Shown: positions 1 to 4,496 of the stretch, piece after piece | Numbering within the stretch: position 1 is the stretch's first letter | Layout of the letters: every line of letters begins with the position of its first letter | NCBI GenBank assembly: GCA_031261865.1 | Contig: JAISIV010000065.1 | Span: 1 to 6,894 of the forward strand | Reading direction: 5' to 3' | Length of the DNA: 6,894 nt | Source: Lactobacillaceae bacterium | GTDB taxonomy: Bacteria > Bacillota > Bacilli > Lactobacillales > Lactobacillaceae | The notes under the pieces: model-generated | Told to the model about the DNA's origin: nothing | The model's database searches: none | What the model saw: only the letters and a program-made list of their open reading frames with translations | Translations under genes and position numbers: made by a program

Positions 1-708
1 ACTAATCAAAACGTTAGGCGTTCCTGAGCCAGTTCCACCAATGATAAGAGGAGTACGAGCTGAATCGATAAGAATAGAGTCGGCCTCATCGATAATGGCG
101 TAATTCAAACCGCGAAGCATACGATCTTCGGGACGTTGAACCATGTTGTCACGCAAATAATCGAACCCTACAGCAGCATTAGTGGTGTAAGTAATATCGG
201 CAGCGTAGGCGGCTTTCTTTTCTTCGGGTTCACCTTCAGCTTTGTTAACACCAACAGTCAATCCAAGCCAGTTATAAACTTGTCCCATTTCTTCGGCATC
301 ACGTTCCGAAAGGTATTCGTTAACAGTGATAACGTGGACGCCTTCGTGAGTTAAGCCATTCAGATAAACTGCCATGGTAGCAGTAAGAGTTTTACCTTCA
401 CCGGTACGCATCTGGGCGATGTTTCCACCGTGCAAGATGGCTGATCCCATAATTTGAACACGGAATGGGAAAAGACCTAAAACACGTTTGTCGGCTTCGC
501 GGGCTACAGCAAATGCTTCAGGCAAGATTGAATCTAAACTTTCACCTTTTTTATAACGAGCAGTAAATTCTGCCGTCTTTGCTTTAAGTTGGTCATCAGT
601 TAAAGCGGCCATTTGGTCGGCATAAGCTTCAACTTGATCAGCGATTTGCTCATAATGACGTAATTGACGTTTAGGATTTTCGACTAATTTTTTTATTGGG
701 TTTGCCAA
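1..708 (-). CDS. secA: Preprotein translocase ATPase SecA, N-terminal 236 residues (gene runs off the left edge)
   Basis: SecA is the cytosolic motor that pushes unfolded preproteins through the SecYEG channel. The visible part covers the start of nucleotide-binding domain 1. It has the Q-motif region FPFRVQ near residues 80-85, Walker A MRTGEGKT at 100-107, GVHVITVNEYL at 129-139, GFDYLRDNM at 181-189 and a Walker B/DEAD motif at 207-210, followed by SILIDSARTPLI. The start is TTG at 706-708: MANPIKKLV is a typical SecA beginning, and GGAGG at 716-720 sits 7 bases upstream; no ATG fits as well. The common family form is DEVDSILIDEARTPLIISG, so DEAD for DEVD, Ser for Glu before ARTP and IIGG for IISG are small departures. 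SecA2 is an alternative, but the position directly after comFC favours the housekeeping secA. The rest of the protein, normally about 790 residues, lies outside the window. Confidence 0.95.
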   Translation of the reverse strand, partial: MANPIKKLVENPKRQLRHYEQIADQVEAYADQMAALTDDQLKAKTAEFTARYKKGESLDSILPEAFAVAREADKRVLGLFPFRVQIMGSAILHGGNIAQMRTGEGKTLTATMAVYLNGLTHEGVHVITVNEYLSERDAEEMGQVYNWLGLTVGVNKAEGEPEEKKAAYAADITYTTNAAVGFDYLRDNMVQRPEDRMLRGLNYAIIDEADSILIDSARTPLIIGGTGSGTPNVLIS

Positions 709-715
709 TTTTTTT

Positions 716-720
716 CCTCC
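716..720 (-). promoter_or_regulatory. Ribosome binding site of secA, supporting a TTG start
   Basis: GGAGG on the minus strand, 7 bases before TTG at 708. It is the strongest Shine-Dalgarno match in this part of the window and is the main reason for accepting the non-ATG start. Confidence 0.85.
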
Positions 721-755
721 AAAAAATATAACTGAATATATTTTCAATCTCCCTT

Positions 756-785
756 ATTATATCAAGGCTACCTAGCCAGTGTTAG
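756..785 (-). promoter_or_regulatory. Probable secA promoter (extended -10)
   Basis: Minus strand: TGATATAAT at 756-764 is a perfect extended -10 element (TGNTATAAT). CTAACA at 780-785 is a 4-of-6 match to a -35 box, with an 18-base spacer. The -35 lies inside the last codons of comFC. This would let secA be expressed independently of the competence genes. The transcript would begin about 40 bases before the TTG start. There is no terminator between comFC and secA, so read-through is also possible. Confidence 0.6.
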
Positions 786-1424
786 CGATTGGACTTGGAG
801 AGCGCCGTTTTGATAAAGAGCAGAAGATGCCTGGTGCAAAGTAGTTCCACTAGTATAAACGTCATCTAGTAAAAGAATTTTTTTATCTTGGACCAGTGCC
901 ATAACTTCAAAATCAATAACCTGTTTTCTCCTTTGTGCGTGCGACAATCCGGACATTTGAATACCTTTATTGATTTTTAGAATTTGGTCTTGTGTGCCAA
1001 AAATTCCTTCAACTTGATTAAACTTTCTTTTTACAAGCCCTTCTGAAGTCAGTGGAATCGTAGCGACTATATCGAAACGTTGTTTTATATGTTTTAGTTC
1101 CTGTTTAGCAAGATGATTAAATTCATGTCTCAATCGATAATCACCCATATATTTATAACGATGCATGAAAGAGCTAAAGTTGGCATCGTACTTAAATATA
1201 GATTGATTTTTCAATGGTTTATCCGTTTTATTCCACTCTAAACAATCATTACAAATATCTTTATTTTTTTGTTGTCGATAACATTGCGGGCAATGATTAC
1301 GATCAATTTTTTTAAACTTAGGAAGACAATTCTGACAAATGGCGGATTGTCTCAACATAAAAATAAAGCCAAAAATATCTTGGTTGTTATCCAAATCAGT
1401 TCCACAGATTACACAATTATTCAT
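768..1424 (-). CDS. comFC: Competence protein ComFC, phosphoribosyltransferase-like DNA uptake factor
   Basis: This is a 218-residue cytosolic protein of the ComF/GntX phosphoribosyltransferase-like family, needed for transformation and thought to work with the ComFA helicase as single-stranded DNA enters the cell. The N-terminus carries four Cys pairs, CxxC at residues 4-7, 30-33, 45-48 and 58-61, consistent with zinc binding. The C-terminus has the PRPP-binding signature ILLLDDVYTSGTT at 183-195, with both acidic residues kept. RKFNQVE, near the middle, is another conserved ComF stretch. Its ATG lies inside the end of comFA (8-base overlap, ATGAATAA), which points to translational coupling. 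Length is normal for the family and nothing looks broken. Family membership is clear. The exact biochemical role is not settled in general, so enzymatic activity should not be assumed. Confidence 0.93.
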   Translation of the reverse strand: MNNCVICGTDLDNNQDIFGFIFMLRQSAICQNCLPKFKKIDRNHCPQCYRQQKNKDICNDCLEWNKTDKPLKNQSIFKYDANFSSFMHRYKYMGDYRLRHEFNHLAKQELKHIKQRFDIVATIPLTSEGLVKRKFNQVEGIFGTQDQILKINKGIQMSGLSHAQRRKQVIDFEVMALVQDKKILLLDDVYTSGTTLHQASSALYQNGALQVQSLTLAR

Positions 1425-2724
1425 ACATTTCTTTGGCCTTCTTATTCATAAAATTAATTTGTTTAATAGCCTGGACAACTTGCCTATTTTTCACCTCTAA
1501 AATTGCCAGAACTAATCCATAAGGCCGATCCAAACTTCTACCGACACGTCCGGCAATTTGTATCAGCGCATTCTTGTTGAAATTAATATGGTCAGCTCCA
1601 AAAATAATTACGTCAATTCCCGGTAACGTCACTCCTCTTTCTAAAATGGTTGTCGTTATTAAGAAATCGATTTTGCCTTCACGCATCAAGATTACTTTCT
1701 CTTTTCTTTTTTCATCACCTGACCAAACAGTTTCACCTCGCATTTTAAACTCGGAGTGAATTTGTTTTAAGAGAGGTTCCAGCATGTCCACTGTCGGTAC
1801 GAACAACAAAAATCTTTGGTGATCTTTTTCGAGTTTTTCGATTTCGCGTTTCAGACGCCCGTGAAGTTTCTTTTTGTCTTTTTGTGTTTGCCAGTCAGAT
1901 TGATATGCCACTTTAATTTGAGGCAATAATCGCGTATGAAAACGACGGGCTAAAAAGGATGTGTTCAACTTTTTAGCTTTATAGAGTTTGAGCAGTTTTT
2001 CAGTGGGAGTAGCCGACAAATAAACTAAATTCCCGTTGAGCTTTAGCGCTCTCTGGACTGCGAATTCAAGTTGCTCACTGCTAACAAATGGAAACGAATC
2101 AACTTCGTCGATAATGATTAAATCAAAGCCGTCTTGAAATTTCATTAGTTGATGGGTTGTCATTACGGTTATTTGAGCTCTAAAATATTCTACTTCAACC
2201 CCGCCGTACATCGTTAACACTTGAATACCGGCAAAGGCGGCTTTAATTCGAGGAGACAATTCTAAGACAACATCAATTCTAGGAGCAGCTAGAGCGATCC
2301 TTTTACCAGCTTTGATAACTGCTTCAATGACCGGAAAGAGAGTTTCAGTTTTACCGGCTCCAGTTACTGCCCACAAAAGATGATCTTTATTTTGAGAAAT
2401 CGAATCAATTATTTCTAAAGAGGCTTGGCGCTGTTGCTTTGTTAATTGTCCATCCCATGTAACTTGCGGATTATCTGACTTAGGAAAGCCACGGTCCTGA
2501 TTTATTTGAAAAAACTTATCAGACGTCACTCGGCCAAATTCAATACAATTTGGACAATACTTTAGGTTATTATTTATAGTTTCTAGCCGATTGTTCCCGC
2601 AAAAATAACAACGATTATGTTGAATAGCAGGAGTCTGGGTCGCTTCATTTGTTAAAACAAGTCGACCCTGTAGATCGGCGTTTACATCGGTAGATTGATA
2701 ATGCGGCTCCGTAATTTTATCCAT
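1417..2724 (-). CDS. comFA: Competence ATPase/helicase ComFA
   Basis: ComFA is a DEAD-box-like ATPase on the cytosolic side of the membrane that helps pull transforming single-stranded DNA inward. Numbering from the ATG at 2722-2724 (435 residues): an LQGRLVL stretch typical of ComFA N-termini near residues 18-24; a four-Cys zinc finger at 39, 42, 57 and 60; Walker A AVTGAGKTE at 119-127; DEVD at 206-209; SATP at 237-240; and the arginine-finger motif QIAGRVGR at 389-396. All helicase motifs look intact. A TTG directly in front of the ATG (2725-2727) is an alternative start. Neither has a recognisable Shine-Dalgarno sequence, because a 74-base repeat ends exactly at the ATG. The gene is followed by overlapping comFC. 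Expression is probably competence-linked; see the TACGTATA box at 2733-2740. Confidence 0.93.
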   Translation of the reverse strand: MDKITEPHYQSTDVNADLQGRLVLTNEATQTPAIQHNRCYFCGNNRLETINNNLKYCPNCIEFGRVTSDKFFQINQDRGFPKSDNPQVTWDGQLTKQQRQASLEIIDSISQNKDHLLWAVTGAGKTETLFPVIEAVIKAGKRIALAAPRIDVVLELSPRIKAAFAGIQVLTMYGGVEVEYFRAQITVMTTHQLMKFQDGFDLIIIDEVDSFPFVSSEQLEFAVQRALKLNGNLVYLSATPTEKLLKLYKAKKLNTSFLARRFHTRLLPQIKVAYQSDWQTQKDKKKLHGRLKREIEKLEKDHQRFLLFVPTVDMLEPLLKQIHSEFKMRGETVWSGDEKRKEKVILMREGKIDFLITTTILERGVTLPGIDVIIFGADHINFNKNALIQIAGRVGRSLDRPYGLVLAILEVKNRQVVQAIKQINFMNKKAKEMYE

Positions 2725-2732
2725 CAATTATT

Positions 2733-2740
2733 TATACGTA
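2733..2740 (-). promoter_or_regulatory. Candidate competence (ComX/SigX-type) box before comFA
   Basis: The minus strand reads TACGTATA, one mismatch from TACGAATA, the box that acts as a -10 element for the competence sigma factor ComX in streptococci and lactococci. Transcription from it would begin around 2725-2727, essentially at the comFA start codon, giving a leaderless mRNA; this fits the missing ribosome binding site. The same 8 bases recur at 2855-2862 at the other end of the repeat, so the match may be a property of the repeat rather than a real promoter. Confidence 0.35.
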
Positions 2741-2753
2741 AAACAAGGAGCTA

Positions 2754-2822
2754 AACGACATTTTAGCGACTATGTTTTATAGATACACTTTGTATATATA
2801 GAACTTACAAGCACGAACGACA
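2754..2822. repeat. 55-base insert flanked by the 7-base direct repeat AACGACA
   Basis: AACGACA occurs at 2754-2760 and again at 2816-2822. The 55 bases between them (2761-2815) are absent from the second repeat copy, where the sequence runs straight through (AGCGACAGTTT). The insert is AT-rich, includes ATACACTTTGTAT (a 5-base inverted repeat) and encodes nothing. The flanking duplication resembles a target-site duplication or a slippage/recombination product. The insert has no clear terminal inverted repeats. Confidence 0.6.
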
Positions 2823-2861
2823 GTTTGTCGAGAATAGATTTGAATATTTTTAGGTATACGT

Positions 2862-2887
2862 AAAAAGTGTCGATGATGACACTTTTT
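2862..2887 (-). terminator. Terminator of the toxin-antitoxin operon
   Basis: This is a 10-base-pair stem (AAAAAGTGTC at 2862-2871 with GACACTTTTT at 2878-2887) around a 6-base loop. It is followed on the minus strand by a run of T and lies 6 bases after the toxin stop codon. It is symmetrical, so it could work in both directions. It would insulate comFA from transcription coming out of the toxin-antitoxin genes. Confidence 0.75.
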
Positions 2888-2893
2888 TATAAC

Positions 2894-3151
2894 TTAGTAA
2901 TGTCCATAAGCAGACAAGATTTGAACGATTTTTTCTTCAACATCCACCTTGTATACCACTCGATGTTGATGATTAATTCTACGAGAATATTTACCTGTAC
3001 CAGGTGGAGTCAGTCTTTCAAAATATTGATTTGGTTCAAAGGGATTTAATTGAAGTTGATTACGTACTTTTTCAAATTGTGAAATTAATTTTGCGTTTTT
3101 GATTTTTTTCAAATCGGACTTAGCGGAGTTTTTAATTTCAATTCGATACAT
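2894..3151 (-). CDS. Txe/YoeB-family mRNA endoribonuclease toxin
   Basis: This 85-residue toxin has a RelE/ParE-superfamily fold of the YoeB/Txe type. Such toxins cut mRNA in the ribosomal A site when released from their antitoxin. The C-terminal half is diagnostic: KYSRRINHQHRVVYKV followed by a last segment ending YGHY, compared with YoeB SRRITEEHRLVY ... RYHY. Candidate catalytic residues matching YoeB Glu46, Arg65 and His83 are Glu45, Arg64 and His84. I start it at ATG 3149-3151, because this overlaps the antitoxin stop as TAATG and gives the family length. A TTG at 3166 would add five residues. It appears intact and is followed at once by a terminator. A RelE subgroup name is possible, but the YoeB match is better. 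Confidence 0.88.
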   Translation of the reverse strand: MYRIEIKNSAKSDLKKIKNAKLISQFEKVRNQLQLNPFEPNQYFERLTPPGTGKYSRRINHQHRVVYKVDVEEKIVQILSAYGHY

Positions 3152-3411
3152 TAAATATCGTCCCAATTAATATCGTCAATATTTATCCAACCACTAGAAT
3201 CTTTTTCTCTTTGAAGAGCATCCTGTAACTGGCCGTTCTGAATTAGCGCAAAAGTTTCCAACATGGATTGATAGTCTTGTTTGCTCATGATGACCGCGTC
3301 TTTTTCAGCCGAGGAGCTATTAATCAACACTGGTTCATGCTCATTATTTACTTGTTTGAGAATTCCAAAAAAATTTTCTCTGGCCTTTGATGGTGAGTAT
3401 ACATTTTGCAT
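3151..3411 (-). CDS. YefM/Phd-family antitoxin
   Basis: This 86-residue antitoxin is partner to the downstream Txe/YoeB toxin, and the two are joined by a TAATG overlap. The N-terminal half (YSPSKARENFFGILKQVNNEHEPVLI, in pieces at residues 5-30) matches the Phd/YefM DNA-binding and dimer fold, which represses its own promoter. The middle IMSKQDYQSMLETF is the classic YefM stretch. The C-terminal tail is acidic (NIDDINWDDI) and would wrap around and neutralise the toxin. The start is ATG at 3409-3411, with AAAGGAG at 3418-3424 a good distance upstream. It is probably autoregulated through the TGTACA site just upstream. Confidence 0.9.
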   Translation of the reverse strand: MQNVYSPSKARENFFGILKQVNNEHEPVLINSSSAEKDAVIMSKQDYQSMLETFALIQNGQLQDALQREKDSSGWINIDDINWDDI

Positions 3412-3417
3412 AATTGG

Positions 3418-3450
3418 CTCCTTTCATAGAATTGTACAACTTTTAAGTAC
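3418..3450 (-). promoter_or_regulatory. Toxin-antitoxin promoter with YefM-like operator (TGTACA) and ribosome binding site
   Basis: AAAGGAG at 3418-3424 is the antitoxin ribosome binding site. TACAAT at 3431-3436 (minus strand) is a -10 candidate that overlaps the palindrome TTGTACAA at 3432-3439. The hexamer TGTACA is the core of the E. coli YefM operator, which has two such half-palindromes close together; here a second GTAC (AAGTACG) has its centre 13 bases away, at 3447-3450. The overlap of operator and -10 fits autorepression. No convincing -35 box is visible. Confidence 0.55.
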
Positions 3451-3457
3451 GTAATTT

Positions 3458-3472
3458 TGAGGAATCACCTCA
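3458..3472. repeat. Short inverted repeat TGAGG-N5-CCTCA
   Basis: A five-base stem, six if the outer T-A pair is counted, with a 5-base loop, between the toxin-antitoxin promoter and repeat copy 2. It has no T run, so it is not a terminator. It may be part of the toxin-antitoxin control region or chance. Confidence 0.3.
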
Positions 3473-3544
3473 ATTATTTATACGAAAAACAAGGAGCTAA
3501 GCGACAGTTTATGGAGAACATATTTGGGTAACTTTGGGTATACG
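3471..3544 (-). repeat. Direct repeat copy 2, upstream of the antitoxin promoter
   Basis: Uninterrupted 74-base copy of the repeat that also precedes comFA, in the same orientation and about 85% identical. CAAGGAGCTAARCGACAGTTT is shared almost exactly (R marks the one varying base). It has TATACGAA at both ends (3479-3486 and 3539-3546). The minus-strand box TTCGTATA is two mismatches from the competence box, so it is weaker than in copy 1. The repeat does not extend into the antitoxin promoter. Confidence 0.8.
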
Positions 3545-3566
3545 AAGAAAGATGACATTTGAAGAG

Positions 3567-3601
3567 AAATAAAAATCCCACCAGATAAATCTGATGGGAT
3601 T
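3567..3601 (-). terminator. Terminator of tRNA-Leu
   Basis: A 12-base-pair stem with one G-T pair (AATCCCATCAGA pairing with TCTGGTGGGATT on the minus strand), loop TTTA, followed by TTTATTT. It begins 5 bases after the tRNA discriminator base. This is a strong intrinsic terminator. Confidence 0.88.
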
Positions 3602-3606
3602 AATTT

Positions 3607-3692
3607 TGCGGGCGGTGAGAGTCGAACTCACACGGGATTTAACTCCCACAGGATCCTTAATCCTGCGCGTCTGCCAATTCCGCCACGTCCGC
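3607..3692 (-). tRNA. tRNA-Leu, anticodon AAG
   Basis: Folded by hand, this is an 86-base class II tRNA. It has a D-arm GCG/CGC with GAATTGGCAGA loop, an anticodon stem CAGGA/TCCTG with loop TTAAGGA giving anticodon AAG, a long variable arm (GGGA/TCCC stem), a T-stem GTGAG/CTCAC with TTCGACT loop, and discriminator A. It reads CUU, and also CUC/CUA if A34 is converted to inosine by TadA. CCA is not encoded. The acceptor stem GCGGACG/CGCCCGC contains an A5-C68 mismatch, which is unusual for a working tRNA. The type II variable arm, A73 and anticodon all agree on leucine. It is probably transcribed alone from the promoter at 3788-3817. Confidence 0.93.
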
Positions 3693-3769
3693 AGTGATTA
3701 TGCGCCGGGCAAGAACTTTCAGACTAAATTCGCTTCGCTCATTAAGTCTTCAATGTCCGCCACGTCCGC
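3693..3769 (-). repeat. Repeated tRNA 5' end (14 bases) plus 63-base insert upstream of tRNA-Leu
   Basis: The first 14 bases of the tRNA (GCGGACGTGGCGGA on the minus strand, 3679-3692) occur again at 3756-3769, exactly 77 bases upstream. The 63 bases between are non-coding and hold an imperfect hairpin at 3721-3749. The upstream copy stops after 14 bases and is not a tRNA. It lies at the expected distance from the promoter, so the tRNA probably once began there and a short segment was inserted with duplication of the gene's 5' end. Confidence 0.75.
3721..3749. repeat. Imperfect hairpin with GCGAAGC tip
   Basis: The outer arms AGACT/AGTCT pair perfectly, followed by one mismatch and three more pairs. 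The tip on the minus strand is GCGAAGC, a heptamer known to form an unusually stable DNA mini-hairpin. There is no T run, so it is not a terminator. It lies within the 63-base insert in the tRNA leader. Confidence 0.5.
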
Positions 3770-3787
3770 TTATTTGACAACTCAATA

Positions 3788-3817
3788 ATCATACCAAACA
3801 GTGACAGTAAAATTCAA
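3788..3817 (-). promoter_or_regulatory. Probable tRNA-Leu promoter
   Basis: Minus strand: TTGAAT (-35, 3812-3817), 18-base spacer, TATGAT (-10, 3788-3793) with a TGG extension giving an extended -10. The start would be near 3781, about 12 bases before the upstream copy of the tRNA 5' end and about 90 bases before the actual tRNA. Confidence 0.55.
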
Positions 3818-3881
3818 CCCTTTTTGTCCAAATATTTTAAAAAATAGTTCACATAAGCGTATTAAAATAGAACTAAGAAAT

Positions 3882-3887
3882 AGGAGG
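3882..3887 (+). promoter_or_regulatory. Ribosome binding site of hpf
   Basis: AGGAGG, 8 bases before the ATG at 3896; a very strong site. The region 3818-3880 upstream is AT-rich and must hold the hpf promoter. TTCACA (3848-3853) and TAAAAT (3863-3868) are only 9 bases apart, so I cannot pair a convincing -35/-10. Confidence 0.85.
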
Positions 3888-3895
3888 AAACACAT

Positions 3896-4462
3896 ATGAT
3901 TGAATACAAAATCCGTGGTGAAAATATGGATACCACAGATGCAATCGAAGATTACATTAAGGACAAACTAGATAAATTAGAAATCTACATTGATAGCAAA
4001 ACAAATCCAGTTGCTCATGTAAATATTCGTAAGTATTCTGAAAAAACCTTCAAAGTAGAAGTTACGCTTCCACTTCCAAACGTAACTCTCCGTGCAGAGG
4101 AAACAAATCCAGATTTCTATTACGCAGTTGACTTAGTTTCAGATAAGTTAGCACGTCAAATTAGAAAATATAAAACGCGTGTTAATCGTAAGTCTCGCGA
4201 AAAAGGATTTAAGAATATCGACTTTGCTGAAGCTGTAACTCCTGAAGTTGAAGCTGATGATAAGCCAGTAGAAGTAATCCGTCGCAAGACTCTTTCACTT
4301 AAACCAATGGATATCGAAGAAGCAATTCTTCAAATGGAATTGTTGCAACACGACTTCTTCTTGTTCCGCAATCAAGATACGCAAGAACTTGATATCGTTT
4401 ATCGACGAGACGACGGAAAGTACGGATTGATTGAATCTGCAACTATTGAAAATAGTAAATAA
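3896..4462 (+). CDS. hpf: Long-form ribosome hibernation promoting factor HPF
   Basis: Binds the 30S subunit in stationary phase and joins 70S ribosomes into inactive 100S dimers. At 188 residues it is the long form. Residues 1 to about 100 form the ribosome-binding domain (YKIRGENMDTTDAIEDYIKDK at the start, with VNIRKYSEKTFKVEVTL in the middle). A charged linker (about 100-130) follows, and the C-terminal dimerisation domain contains IEEAILQMELLQHDFFLFRN and VYRRDDGKYGLI. The start is fixed by AGGAGG at 3882-3887. It is transcribed alone and ends in a terminator shared with the convergent sprT-like gene. In many relatives it lies between comFC and secA on the same strand; here it is apart from them and inverted. 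Confidence 0.95.
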   Translation: MIEYKIRGENMDTTDAIEDYIKDKLDKLEIYIDSKTNPVAHVNIRKYSEKTFKVEVTLPLPNVTLRAEETNPDFYYAVDLVSDKLARQIRKYKTRVNRKSREKGFKNIDFAEAVTPEVEADDKPVEVIRRKTLSLKPMDIEEAILQMELLQHDFFLFRNQDTQELDIVYRRDDGKYGLIESATIENSK

Positions 4463-4464
4463 CT

Positions 4465-4496
4465 AAAATAACCTCCGAAAACGGAGGTTATTTTTT
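4465..4496. terminator. Bidirectional terminator between hpf and the sprT-like gene
   Basis: A perfect 13-base-pair stem (AAAATAACCTCCG with its complement), AAAA loop, and T runs in both directions. It begins 3 bases after the hpf stop and overlaps the first bases of the sprT-like stop codon (4495-4497), so it can end both convergent transcripts. Confidence 0.92.

Larger units (their letters stand above)
2725..2860 (-). repeat. Direct repeat copy 1 (74 bases plus a 62-base interruption), abutting the comFA start codon
   Basis: After removing 62 bases (a 55-base insert plus one copy of a 7-base duplication), this aligns without gaps to 3471-3544, with 63 of 74 bases identical by hand count. 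The most conserved part is the end nearest the genes: the first 40 positions differ at only two sites. It begins at the base next to the comFA ATG. Both ends of the repeat carry TATACG followed by T or A on the plus strand. It contains no ORF of note. It could be a small dispersed repeat or a duplicated promoter region. Confidence 0.8.

Noticed and set aside
136..354. 72-residue plus-strand ORF
   Set aside because: It lies opposite the well-conserved secA frame, has no ribosome binding site and encodes low-complexity, unconvincing protein.
1269..1759. Plus-strand ORFs of about 60 residues opposite comFC and comFA (1269-1451, 1574-1759)
   Set aside because: They are antisense shadows of clear com genes, with no start signals or recognisable motifs.
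2761..2815. Sigma-A promoter for comFA inside the AT-rich insert (TTGTAA ... TATAAA)
   Set aside because: No pair of boxes has an acceptable spacing; TTGTAA to TATAAA is 23 bases and the other pairs match poorly.
2867..3049. 60-residue plus-strand ORF opposite the toxin gene
   Set aside because: It starts inside the terminator stem and runs antisense to the Txe/YoeB frame, which has clear catalytic residues.
3487..3528. AAGGAG followed by ATG and a six-codon ORF on the plus strand in repeat copy 2
   Set aside because: The gap between AAGGAG and ATG is about 14 bases, the peptide is only six residues, and copy 1 has no matching ATG, so it is not conserved as coding.
2725..3544. Composite transposon or insertion sequence around the toxin-antitoxin genes
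   Set aside because: The flanking repeats are direct, there is no transposase or integrase, and no outer target duplication was found; only the direct-repeat arrangement is supported.
2725..3770. CRISPR-like array from the repeated segments
   Set aside because: Only two copies of each repeat, of different kinds, with unequal spacing and no cas genes.
3594..3788. 64-residue plus-strand ORF across the tRNA-Leu gene
   Set aside because: The tRNA fold and its terminator explain the sequence; reading it as protein only translates the tRNA complement and its duplicated 5' fragment.
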